DNA from: Dasyornis broadbenti
Lineage: Eukaryota; Chordata; Aves; Passeriformes; Dasyornithidae
Direction of reading: 5' to 3'
Assembly (NCBI GenBank): GCA_013397935.1
Contig: VZRN01000631.1
Span: 3,065,857 to 3,129,856 of the forward strand
Length of the DNA: 64,000 nt
The translations under genes were made by a program, and so were the position numbers. Below the pieces are notes generated by a model, which saw only the letters and a program-made list of their open reading frames with translations, was not told where the DNA came from and ran no database searches. This document shows, one piece after another, positions 47,501 to 59,800 of this stretch. Within the stretch, counting starts at the first letter, position 1, and each line of letters opens with the position of its first letter.

Positions 47501-50199
47501 CCAATTATTTTGGATAAGAAGTAATTTTAAACATCAGTGCTAGAGATATCCATTACTTACTAAATAGATCATCCCATGTTTGTCAACAAACCATCTCCTT
47601 AGTAAGTAGTTGAAAACCAGAATACTCTAACCTAAAGGAACAGTGACTGAGAACAGACTGAAGTTCCCATACAAGCAGGAGCTGATGAAATAATGTGGTC
47701 TTGCTTAGAAGTCACTGAGAACCTGTGGTTAAGTTTCTATACTGTAGTCTTAAACTTTTCTAAGTAATTGCTTTGCTTTTGTTTGACGTTTAGACCTTTG
47801 CAGCACGAGGACAGACAAAAGTGCAGCAGAGTTTCCCCACTGACATCACAACCACTGAAATCAGGAGTGACCTTTAAGGTTGAACACACACAAGATTTGA
47901 GTTTGAACATACAAACCTCTATTTGAGCTCCATAGCTGGACAATCCATCTCTGCTTACTTGTTACTGAAAGGTGAACTCAAACCAACTTTAAATAACCAG
48001 AGTCTGAAGAAAATTGAGATAGCACCTTTACTGTATTTTCCCCACGCGAAGTCACAACATGTATGAATGGGAGAGAAAATTAACATTGTGTTGATTACTC
48101 ATTTCTGTAAGAGAAATAGTATTTAGTAAACTGATTGACAATTTTACAGGCATGTGCCAACCTTTACCCTGAATTACAGCAAGCATCTTTGTATTTGCAC
48201 AACTTACCATTTGGTGTAAGGCAGGATTTATTTAGTGGGTGAACAGAGGAACAGAAACAGGGGATTCCCTGGCCTTCTCATTGCTAGTACTTCACCGTTT
48301 GCAACATCGTCATTTTCCTCAAAATACGACTCCTAGGGGCATATTTTTGTGTCATTTGGTTTTAACTAAATTACTGCAAACAATCATTCTACAGAAAATA
48401 CTGTCTCCATGATCCTCCTATTGTTCATGATTTGGCAAATTTGGTAAATGCTTTGAACAAAAGCTATACCGGGTTGCTTTACAGATTCTCACATGTTATC
48501 TTACACAGTAAAAAAAAGTACAGTATTAATTAAAGACCTGTAAAAACATTCAAAACGAGTGGTGAAAATTAACATATGCTGTACCATCTAGATGAAACCA
48601 GAAGTGAATGTAATGACCAGTTAAGAGTCTTGCAAGAAATAAAGATTTCAGTTTCAGAAATACAAGACAGAGCCAGCATCAGCTTTCAGTTTCCTGACAG
48701 TCTAATGCCTGTCTTGTTGGAGAGAGCCAAAAATGCATCAGCTCAAAATAGCTGGTACTTCATTAGCATAGTTATTAGAAATCTGTTATATTGCTCATTA
48801 TGACAGATTTATGCCTTTTGCTTAAGGCTTACATAATAAACTGTAAATTCAGTATCAAAAAAATAAAAGAGGGACAAACAATCTAACAAAATCACGACAA
48901 ATATCGTTCCACAGAAGTGCTGAAGGCATTTAGCCAAGAATTACACATCAAGTGATTCACAAAACCTCAGCTTTTCTTCCTTGTGTGCATGCACTCAGAG
49001 TAGGTGTGATAACTTTCTGTTCTAGCCAAGTGACCACACTGGAAAAACAGAGCAGAATTAAAACTACAGGGATAAAAGAAATTTTAGCATGTTCCAGCTT
49101 TAGTACCTACTTGCTACAACATTAACTCTGTTTTATTTTTATCATATTATTAACAGCACGCATTGGTGGTTATGGCCAGTCAACACTTCCTATTTTAAGG
49201 CCACATTTTCAGTTACTCCCAGTATGCCAAAACCTTTTCTTCACATAATCACATAGACTGCCCCTTGAGATGATTTTTTAGGAAAAACAGAACAAATACT
49301 CAGTCATTTCTCGACTCAGTCATTTCTACGAATGACCACGGGGAACATATGCTTTAACTATATTCAAAGAATTCCTAAAACTTTTAAGAAACTTCTTTTC
49401 ATTTCAGAAACAGGGACATGAAATTTAGCAAGGAGGCTGTGCTGGTGTCACTACTGGGATTTTTTGCTCTTCCTTTGAAAAGATTGACCTTGCACATGCT
49501 CACTGGACTTGCTTTAAGTAGCCAAAATTTTTAGCTTTCTCTCCATTGCACACATATGCAGAGAGTGAGCTGGATGGTCCCTGCAGAAGGCAGCTGATTG
49601 CCAGGCTGCCACAGGCTGAAACAGGGTAGGTTATTTCTCCTCCGGTTTCAGGACTCACAGGATTTTTACTCATCACCAACAAATAATGTATTATCCAGTT
49701 CAAATTCAGAGGAAGCAAAGATGGATTCAGGTGAGAAAGGAAAACGGGCAAGAGTCTGAAATCAGAAGAAATGAAAAGAGATGAGGTGTGAATAAGAAAC
49801 AAGGCTGGGAGAAGACAGTGTCTTCCAGGAAAGAGGAACTGCACAAGGACGAGCAGTCCTTATCAATTTTTTGAAGGTCAGACAGCTGAGAGTTTAACAG
49901 GCTGCATTTTCTGGAACAAGAGAAAAGTCAGCCCCCAGGCTACTGCTTTGCCAAGATCCTCCGATAAAGACACCCAAGGTCCAACAGCTTGGAGCCCTGA
50001 GCCCTTGGGTCACGCTCAGGACTTGGCAGCCCGGGGTAGGTGATGGTTGAAGAAACCCTCATCCATAGAGAAGGGGAGTCCACAGTGACCAAAATGCTGC
50101 AGGCAGCAAGGAGTGCTCAGCAGCCTATCACCTGCTCAGCTCCAGGCTGGACAGCACCCCCTGTGCTCTGCTTAGTCCCGCAGGGCTCAAGGCAAGGTT

Positions 50200-50560
50200 G
50201 GGCAGGAAGCAGGGGGCTGTAGGTGACTGCCAAGCCGGTGGCCGTGGTGGCAGCAGCCCAGGGCAGCAGTGACATTCGAGGTGACCGTTCTCAGCCGGCC
50301 ACACGCGGCACTGTCACTGCACACGCACTCGCTGCAGCCCACCCACCCCCGCCACGCTCCGGGGCAGGAAACCACCCCAGCGTGGGACGCCCACAGCTCC
50401 CCTTTGAGCCCCGGGGGGAAAGGGCATGCAGCACCCACAGCCACCCCCCAGCCGGTGGAGGGAGGGAGAAGGCGGCAGCCTGCTGAGGTGCTCCAGGGGA
50501 GGAGGATTTCTCCACAGGACCAGGGTCCTGCTCATCCCCTACGGCCATTTGGTTTCCTTT
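50200..50560. other. GC-rich patch downstream of PAPOLG
   Basis: A G+C-rich, C-rich segment with scattered CpGs, open in several frames on both strands (up to about 126 codons), in an otherwise AT-leaning intergenic region. No protein family was recognised. It may be a regulatory island; the open frames fit the lower stop-codon frequency of GC-rich DNA. Confidence 0.4.
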
Positions 50561-51233
50561 TAGACTCAGCAGTGGCTACCTCCAGCCCAGGGTGGGTTTC
50601 AGCCCCTTGCCTGCACCCTATGACCACAGCTTTTCATTTACTGGAATGATGCACAGGATCACACTCTTTATAAGAAGTGTGATGAGGTAATTACAAAAAC
50701 ACAGCCAGGAGTTTTTGCTGGTCTTTTTAGGCTCAACAGCTTATGTCACTAAGCATTACATAAGGCAGGGTTAGCAATCCCCCTCTCTCCCACAGTCAAG
50801 ATTAACAGATTTCAAGATACCTTTTTTCCTGTTGCTTTGTCCTCATAAAGGCAAAAAGTAAGCACTTTCTCTCTTAGTTTCTACAGGAAAATCAATTGCT
50901 ACAGCCAAAATGTAGGTGACTTCATGTTAACTGCTTCTTTGCTTGTACCTAACAAGTGAAACCACAGATGTTAATTCCTGCAAGGGAATTTCTTCCTCAA
51001 AGTTAGTAATCAGACAATTTCAATACAGAGCTGCCCCTCATGAAAGAGATTGAACATGAATCCCTTCTCTCAAGCCACACACCCAGCAACCAGCTAAGAA
51101 AGCAGAGGGAAAAGAGCAATGTTTGGAGGAAGTCTGATATCAAAGAGCCTCCCTCACTGAGTCCTTATGCAGGAGTAACTTCCCTTTCAATCACTTTAAC
51201 AGATGAGAACACTGAAGTTGAATAAGTTTGAAC

Positions 51234-51239
51234 TTTATT
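51234..51239 (-). terminator. PAPOLG: Candidate PAPOLG poly(A) signal (AATAAA)
   Basis: On the - strand it reads gtAAATAAAGTTCAAAC, 2.5 kb downstream of the PAPOLG stop. It is the most typical hexamer context found in this stretch, but a closer variant signal cannot be excluded. Confidence 0.3.
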
Positions 51240-53777
51240 TACAAACAGCTGAATTCTAATCTGCAGAGTCCTAGGGCAGCATCAAACTTCTGCAACATCC
51301 AGGGAAACTCCAGAACACTGACGTCACTTAACATCACACTTGACATCTTATATGTCAAGATACATTAAGATAAGACGTGTAATTCATCAATGGATCAAGT
51401 CTGAGAAACTAGTAACCTAAATTCTTCCTGAATATTCTTCTCAAAACCCTGAAACATTCTTCTTAAAACCCTAAGAGTGAGGAAGAAAATAAAAATTTTA
51501 AAAGAGCAATTAGAAGATAACAACAAGGCAAGAGTAAAATAAAAAGATCCATGTAAAGGCATATCCATTAGCTAGGTTAGTTTAGTGTGAAAATAGTTGC
51601 ATAAGTGCATGTGCTGACATAGAGCCTATGGGAAAATCATCCCTTAAACAGTCTCAGAATACTCACGTGGAGAATTTAAAAGCATGGGAATATTACAGGA
51701 TTGTAGTCTACTACAAAACACTTCCCACATTCATTTTGCTGTTTATCTTATCACCTATTTCAGCTTTAATTCCTTCAAATTCATGATGGATTTGTATTTA
51801 CACAGGTGCTGAAGTTGTATACCTACTGTAAATAGTACACAGAAGTGACAATATTTGAGTATCACTGTTTTAGAACAGGTCACAAAGCTGAGGCAACCAT
51901 ATTATAAATGCAACGTGTAGTTCTGCTAAAAGCTACTTAAGCAGCATGGGTACTGTGTCATAATTTTAACCTGTCACTAAATCGAAGCCTTGCCGTCTAA
52001 GTTTTGGGTTTTTTGGAGGGTAGATGGAAGAATAAGATCTCTTAAAGCCACTAAAATAAATTTCTAAGGGATAAACTACACTTGAAGTAAGCTAGAAACC
52101 AGAGACTAAGGGAAAAAACAAGTAGATTGGGATAAATATAGTCATGCTTTCTCCTCAGGTTTGGGATACTAGCAGCAGAGGGAATGCTAAAGAGTTGAGA
52201 CATGACAAGGTAGATACCACCTCTTATTTCTTGACTGTCTTTCAGCTTTGTCACTAAGGTTTTAGGTGGAAACTTAAGATGTTTAGAGCTCAGATTTGCT
52301 CTTTAAGCCAAGCATCTCATTTTAAAAGAATTCAAGGGTATCTGTTTGCCCATGTAGCAAAGTGGGACTTGAGCTGAATCATGCAGTTTGCAGACAGCAC
52401 CATTCAGAGGGCATTAAATCAAACCTCAGATCTACCAGAAGCAGGAAAGCAAATCAGCATTCCTGGTCTCCTGAGATTTACTCTAGCAGGGCAGTTTAGT
52501 GTTGCAGTTAGCAGTCTAAGGTTTACAACCGGACTCAAAGGTATTTTCCAACCTAGATGATCATATGACATTATCATTCTGTAGAATACTTTCCTGGCAC
52601 TGCCTTCCTCCCATCCCTTAGAGTTGGTTTAGTTGTTTAGATTTTTTTAAGCAGATCCCATTTGCACTAAAAAAAAAAAATAAAAGAGAGACTAAAGATT
52701 TTAAATTTCGCTTTGAAGATAGTTTTTTACAGTACATACAAAAATACTCTAGAAAAACAAGTTACAAGTTCATTAATGAAATCACCAAACAATAAAGAAA
52801 TTACAATAGAGAAATAGCATTAAGACTTGTTTCATATAATCAGAATTTCTCCCCACCCCCCAAAAACCCTAATACATTTAGCTGGGTAAACAGTGTTATC
52901 AGTTTACAGAACCAGACTCAAGACTACTACAGGTTTTCATGTAAGCATTCAGAACAGCTTTCAGGGTTTATCTGAATCCACTTTCTGCATGCAGCTTGCA
53001 GGTGGGCAGTAGTGTCAGGACAGCCTCAGCTGTTGCAATGTTTCAGTGTATCTTCAGCTGCGTGTTCACAGTTTTGCTTTACTACCCAGTGACAACAAAA
53101 AACCTCTCAAGTCTCATGCTGGAGCAGTCTTGAGACAAAAAAAAAAAAATCAGATAACACAGCATGGGACATGTCTATCATCTCCATACCTCGGTAGCAT
53201 CCTTTGCTGCATTTCCTTCAATACTGAAATCATTTATGGGCCTCCATGGGAGGCAATACCTGTGTAGTGCATGGCTGTGCAAGACCGTGGAAAGCTGCGA
53301 GCCAAGGAAGCTGAGCACCATTGTGACAGATGCACAGGAGTGTGTGTGCCAAACGGGAAAACAATCGGAGATAAGAACAACACATGCACATGAATTAGGC
53401 AAGCACAAATGAAGACAAGTGTGTTCATACACACTTGAAAACAGAATGTGGCTGCAACAACTAATTAACCCTGATGACATACATTCTGAATCCAAGGCAC
53501 AGGACAGGGTGGTTTTCATAGCTGTTTCAAAAGCTGTTTCAGTTGGTGACAATTTAGACTTTTTAAAAACTCATAAAGGTAACTGTTACAAGCACATGCA
53601 AAGAGTAGTTCAAAAGGAAGTAAGCATCTAACAACAGTATAAAAATAAGACCATGATTTTAACTGGTCAGTTACAGTACGGCCACAGTAACCTTCTACCT
53701 TTGTTAGTAACTACAACACCCATTCAGAATAAGGACTGGTAACAAGTGATTATCCTCTTCACCTGGAGACCAACCAC
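51240..53777 (-). other. PAPOLG: Presumed PAPOLG 3' UTR
   Basis: AT-rich non-coding DNA directly after the PAPOLG stop. Apart from a doubtful CR1-like tail at 52528-52590, no repeat or RNA gene was recognised. The extent depends on which poly(A) signal is used. Confidence 0.4.
52528..52590 (+). mobile_element. Possible CR1-like tail
   Basis: The segment accggactcaaaggtatttt, then ccaacctagatgatcatatg and attatcattctgtag, resembles a heavily decayed CR1 3' end in + orientation. It is short, so the assignment is weak. Confidence 0.3.
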
Positions 53778-53876
53778 TTACCCATTAAGGGTAAGTTTGA
53801 TGGATCTTTTAATAATACGGATGCTATTTGTTGGAACAGGAGATGCAGAATCTGGCAGTTCTTTACTGGAAAGTCT
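53778..53876 (-). CDS. PAPOLG: PAPOLG terminal coding exon
   Basis: Acceptor gtgttttag. It encodes RLSSKELPDSASPVPTNSIR then IIKRSIKLTLNG, followed by TAA at 53780-53778. The SKELPDS and SIKLTLN blocks match the mammalian C-terminus. The stop codon lies within a good splice donor (GGGTAAGTGG), so an alternative downstream exon is conceivable. Confidence 0.88.
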   Translation of the reverse strand, partial: RLSSKELPDSASPVPTNSIRIIKRSIKLTLNG

Positions 53877-56800
53877 CTAAAACACACAAACAGATGCCAC
53901 CGAAAAAAAAGAAAAAAGGAATTTTTAATTAATTAATGAATTTTAAATTCCTTAATTCAGAAGTAGCAGCAGATAAACCCTTTCCTACCTAAATATAACA
54001 TTCTTTAGGTACCAAACTAGTATGGCCCAACCCCATTTCCAGAGAAGAATTCTTTTCACCACACCACTTAGTTACCACCACATCCAGAGGAAGAGCATTT
54101 TCCCCTCTGCACAAGTCTTTTCTTGCATCAACTGAGACAACTATATTCCTGATGGGAGGGAAATTAGCTGTGAGTTGCTCAACAGCACAGTAAAGGAAGC
54201 TAGTATTTTTCTCACATCCATGGATCAGGAAAACAGTGTCTCTACTGTCTGGATTACTTCTAGTCTTATAACCCTCAATTTCACAACATCTTACATGACA
54301 CAGAGCAGTTACAGTTATCTATAGACTTCAAAGCTTCCAAGTCTCATCACAGAAATCAGTATACAAGTACTGATAACAGTACAAGAAAACCAAACCAGGA
54401 CACAAACTATGTGAGGGCATGGAAACATGGTTTTTCCAGTTCAAAAACCTGGAAACTTTAGCTTCACCTTTGTGAAGATCATGGTTCAGTTATTTAATTT
54501 GTTGGTAGCACAACAGGTAAAACCTTACTAACCTTCAAACCACCAAGTTTAAAGGTACATAAATAAATGAAATGGTACAAATAAAATGAAAGTGCTAGCT
54601 CTGCTTTACCTATGAATACAAAAGCACAATAAATACCTGTGATCTTGATGTGATCACTGGAATCTGCATGGAGTTGCCATCAAGGACACCCTTAAAAAAA
54701 GCCAGAAGGAATTTGTTACGCAATATTGCTGGGTTCACGACAGAGAGGCAGCAAATTCTGGCAGCTAGGGTACCTTAAAATCATACATGCATTGACAACC
54801 TCCACCCCATGGTGGGTGAGTTTAGGTATATTGAAGCCCTAAAAGCACACAGACAGTGGTTCAGGTATCTTAACTTTTACCAACATGATATCATCTTGAT
54901 TTGAGGGTGTGCCCTCAAGAATTTGTGCCTCAGTAACAAGTGACATAAATAGCAAAGTTCCTTATCTTGCCTTTGAGAGGCCAAGTGCTTTGATCTTTAT
55001 AGCAGTTTTAATTTACATCAGTGAATCAAACAATTTTAAAAATACAATTAAATATTTCAAGCATGACAAGAAATGAGACACTACCAAATCATCTAGTAGT
55101 AACACTTAAAAGACAGGTCATACAAGTGGAATGTTTGGGGAACGAGCACTGAAATAAGCTAAGCTAAAAAGTGCATTTTCGTTTCCATCAGTAACTGTGC
55201 AGAGCATTTATGTAAGGCAGTCTAGGCACTAAATTGTTCAGCTGTTCACTGAGTCCACTGAGTAAAATCACTCAAAAGTTACATTTTTTGTAGCTCTCTT
55301 CCTCCCATCTTGAGGGTATCCGCTTTCTGTGAAATCGGAGTCCCACACGTTTAGCTGAAGGAACAAAACACACAGACTCAAAAGAACTGCTGTGTTAAAA
55401 TTACCTTCTTATTTGGGTACAGCTTCAAGTCAACACATTAAAAGCATTAGGGGCCATCCTTACAAGCATATTTATACAAGTCTACCATTACATACCACAG
55501 GAATCCCAAGCCTCTGAAAAAGTCCTATTACCCAAACCTTGCAATCCGCAATAGCAGATAACAGTTCTACAGGATGATTCTTTACACGTGTCAAAATTGA
55601 GGGTTCTTTTTCTGGTTGTTCTTTGCTTGTACCTCAAATCAGAGGTCGAGCTCCAAGAACAGCTTTTTAAGGAGATTTACATGTAGCAATAAAACAAATC
55701 AAGCATTAATCTAAAAATTTCACAAAACCAAGATGCAACAAGCAACTCCACACTATCATTTCAGAAGTAGATGACCTATTGAGTAGGCTGCTGATTTCTA
55801 AAGCAGCAGAACTATCAATAGGCATTCAAAGAGCATCTGCCAGAAGCAGATTAGCTCATACTTTTACAGTTACAAGATCTGTATCTTCTTCATTTGGAGA
55901 TATTTTTTTCTGAATTAAGAACTGCTTCCAGATGAGTCAGTTCATTCAGCAATTGGTCATTGCAATGACAGATAAGTACAGTAGTATTTAGAGACCTTGG
56001 CACCAGATGAGAAGCAGTCACTATGTGCCAGATCCTGAAAATGTTTAACAGCTATACATTACGTTCAAGAAAATTTTTCACATCTACATCCTAGTACAAC
56101 TAGATATACTTAAATTTAAATTCCCAAACCCTTCGGGAATGTATAAATGCATTTCTTTACAGTTATTTAATTTATTCTATATCAGTAACTAATACTACTT
56201 CAAACCCTCCTTGGCTTAGTCCCACCTTCCTTGCCTTTTCTCCATCTATGGCTTTTGGGGGGCATTCTCCCGATGTAGGTGGACGAGATACTTTAGAGGC
56301 TGGTGAATAATGTTGTTTAGATGAAGCACTCTTAGGATCCGTGATTAGAGTCCCACTTAATTTATGCTGTCCTTGCACAAAACATGTCCTGAGTTGACAA
56401 ACCGTGTTATATCCTGGAATGGTGCAACCAATTGGAGGTCCCGATGTTCTTAGTGCAACTGTAGCCTCCATTTCTGTAGGAGACACCTGGCTTTTAGAGT
56501 TTGGCCATGAAATTAGAAACTACATTCCACCTACCACTTCAAATACATACTTGGATCAGGCACAGGAATGCAAAGTCCCTTAGACGTTGATGGCTCAGCT
56601 ACACTGTTGGCACCACTACAACTCTGACATTCAACATTTCTATAAAAGTCAAACACTAGAGTTATAAAATGCTAGTTTGTAAAATACTGCATCTCATTTC
56701 CAGAAAGTACATGCAAGACAAACATAAACCTCCTCAGCTTGTTGTCACAGCTCTATTAAGCAACACAAACCCAGGATGTGTAGCACACAATCATCATTTT

Positions 56801-59800
56801 GCTGTACTTCAGATTCCAGATTTAAACTCAAGTATTTTCTTTAGTGAGTTTTCATGTCCTGATGTATGTTCCCAGATTAGTCTACCCAGCACACTGTGCT
56901 GCTTTGAACCATTGTACCTGCCCTACCCAGATGTGCACACAATTTTAAATTTTTTTTTCATGTGACTCCTACAGTATCAAACAGTCTGAAGAGAGCAGGT
57001 ATCACACATTTAGTAGGACTGGGCAATTACTCTCAAGATTACATATTCTTCCTGTGCTGGAGCAGCTTAGGGATAAACAGACTTCCCAGGAAGTGACAGA
57101 TGCTTTTACTGCCTGAGTTCTCATACCACTCCACTAAGCTGGCAGCAGCTCTTGTGCTTCTGGGACCAAGATCAGTACTTCATTAGAACTTAACCCACTT
57201 GGCAGCAACAGTACTTTTTGTTAGGAAGAACAGTTACATGCACATAAGATACTTCAAGTTATACACTAACCTATGAAAATTTATATTCAAGACTAAATAA
57301 TTTCCCCAGTGTCAAATTCTTCTTCACTCCTACGTGTTCATGCACTTTCTTCCCAAGGATTCCTTTAACCTGGTCTCCTACTATGTGCCCAAAGGAGATT
57401 CCAGCTTTATTCCTGAAGCTCTTAGAGCTCTCTACATGCTTATGATCCACACAGACTCAAACTAGAAATCCTAGACCTCATTTACATCATGAGTCAGTCA
57501 AAAGCAGCTTCTCCACAGTTCCAAGGTTATGGCACTAACCTTTCTGTCTCTGCTGTAGAGATGTCCAACTTAGATATCTTATTAAATGAAGAGAAATTAG
57601 AGGGTGTTCTGGAATCTCTGTCTTTGGGACCATCCGAACAGCTTTCACCTACAGAAGACCTTTTGTACTGAAGTCCACTATTGTTTTGACTAATATTTGA
57701 CACCCTTTGCTGAAACGACAGTTAAAAAATAAAGTCTTCAAGTAATTATTAAAGATTTTATTAAAAATTACCAGAAAAGTCGAATTTTTATTATACCTTC
57801 TTTCTTTTCTGTAAGGTTTCTGCTGGCAAAAAATAACGGAGTTGCTTTCTCTTCACATAAGTTGCCTCAATCTTCATACCGTCTTTAAGGATGTTGAGGG
57901 CACTGGCCTGCCTGTAAACTGACATCAAACACAGCGTTGCACCTTAGTGGGGATGTTTGCATTAGTACTTGTCAAAGTTACATAAGGTTTCTTTAGAAAC
58001 ATGTCTGTCCAGCCCACATAAGGAGTTCCCTGCCTAACTGAACATAAAATGATACCCAAGCACTCCCAGTAATCACAAGAGGATGAATGTGACCTATGGT
58101 GCCCATTTCAAATCCATTATACACCAGACAACATTTATTCAAGTTCAAATATGCATTTATAAATTCTTTCTTTCTGAGGAAACAAGACTGGATTTTAGGG
58201 ACATCTGACTTAACAGACTCACTCTAATTTAAACAGCTTTTTCTCAGCTGCCTGCAGACAGCCTTTTATGCAACTGAAAAATGCTACAGCAGCACAACGG
58301 TTATTACAGAATTAAGTCACATTTAGATAAGCTTATCTAACTGGCCTATCATGAGCGTAACTGGAAAGTTAGCTTACTAACAGAGTGGGAATCAAAGCAA
58401 GGACATGCAACTAAAAGGCTCTCTGCAGGAGACTACAGCTGAAACAAAAGCACAGACATGAACATACACACCAATATGGACAGCTCCTTCAAAAGAAATT
58501 CAATAATGTTTGCATATAAAATGGAAATAAAGTTCACTGAACAAAAGCCCTCCACGCTGAGCCTTCTATCCTGGAACTCATCAACTTGAAATTAATTTTT
58601 GCCCTCTAAAATTATTCTCTCAAAGTCAAGGCACATAATAACAGATCTGTAGCACAGAACTACTGGTCATCCCCACATCTGCCAAAGGATTTCATGCCTC
58701 TCAAGAAATACCTTTTCTGTTCAATTCTCTCTGGATGCAACACATATCCAACACATACCATAGGATGTGCTTCACTAAACTAAGAGCACACAGCCATAAT
58801 AACCATGTTTGTACATAAAGGATTTACCATCAGTTCTGGCCTCTTAGCAGCCCATAAATCTCATTAACATAATTCACATCTGCCTAATATTGAAATGCAG
58901 TGCCATTGGATGTAATGTGCAAGTACAGATAACAATGCAAGTCTAATGAAGTCACCCCACCTGGCTTGTAACTCAGATTAGAGATTTGATGCATTTTTCT
59001 GTGCTTTTCTCATACTCCAAGCATAAGCTAAGAACAAGGTCAGGTTGTACTACTTTTACTCATGTAGTCTGAGCAAGACAACGCACAGCTGGTACTACGG
59101 ATGAACTCCAAAACACATTTAGAGGATTCCACTGTTTAGAACTCTTCATCCAAACACACTTGTCACTTCAGAAGACTAGACTCATTTCATTATTCCAGCA
59201 TTATCTAACAACACTTGCAATATTAATTTATTATTACATCTATCAAAAGTAGTAGCAGAATATGAAAATTTACATGCCAGACTGCATGTAACTACAGTCT
59301 GACAACTGAGCGACTGTCAAAGTTCTGGGATCATTATATACACAAACTGTCTTGGAAAAATACCATTGACAGGCACTATCAACTCACTTCAGAGCTTGGC
59401 ACAGTCAATTCCCACTTTCAAAGCTCAGCAGCTGACTGCTGTTTGACCAGTATAGCTACCCCCAGCAAAAGGGCATCTCTGGGCTTCACAGCTGACTGTC
59501 CCCTACAGAAAATGCAGTTTCCTTTGTGAGTCTTTACCCTATAACCTACAGAACTGTTATTTCACACATGGTACATGGTGTACGACTGTAACACAAACTT
59601 TTGTTTCAAGATGGCCTTACTTTGACAGAGTGTCAACACAACGTGTTTTTCAAGCTATTTTGTTATATGTTGCTATCTACAGGGATATCTAACAACAGAA
59701 GGAGGTGCAATTCACTTTGTGAAGTGTCTTCCACTTGAATAAAAAGAATTAAACCCTACAAGCCTAGAACAAAAATAGAGGCTTACCTGTATCTGTGAAT

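Larger units (their letters stand above)
36623..51230. other. Intergenic region between REL and PAPOLG
   Basis: About 14.6 kb between the REL promoter and the likely end of the PAPOLG 3' UTR. Only repeat remnants (a MIR-like SINE at 40337-40595; CR1 at 41787-42108 and 44478-44586) and a GC-rich patch at 50200-50560 were recognised. All open frames are short and without recognisable similarity. A long non-coding RNA divergent from REL is possible, as in human, but no sequence evidence supports one. Confidence 0.65.

Noticed and set aside
50223..50649. Overlapping open frames in the GC-rich patch near 50.3 kb
   Set aside because: They are open on both strands in several frames, with no start context, splice pattern or known motif; GC-rich composition explains them.
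56551..56628. A shorter PAPOLG exon using the AG at about 56629
   Set aside because: With the upstream exon ending two bases into a codon, this acceptor gives an in-frame TAG after a few residues; the acceptor at 56640-56641 keeps the frame open.
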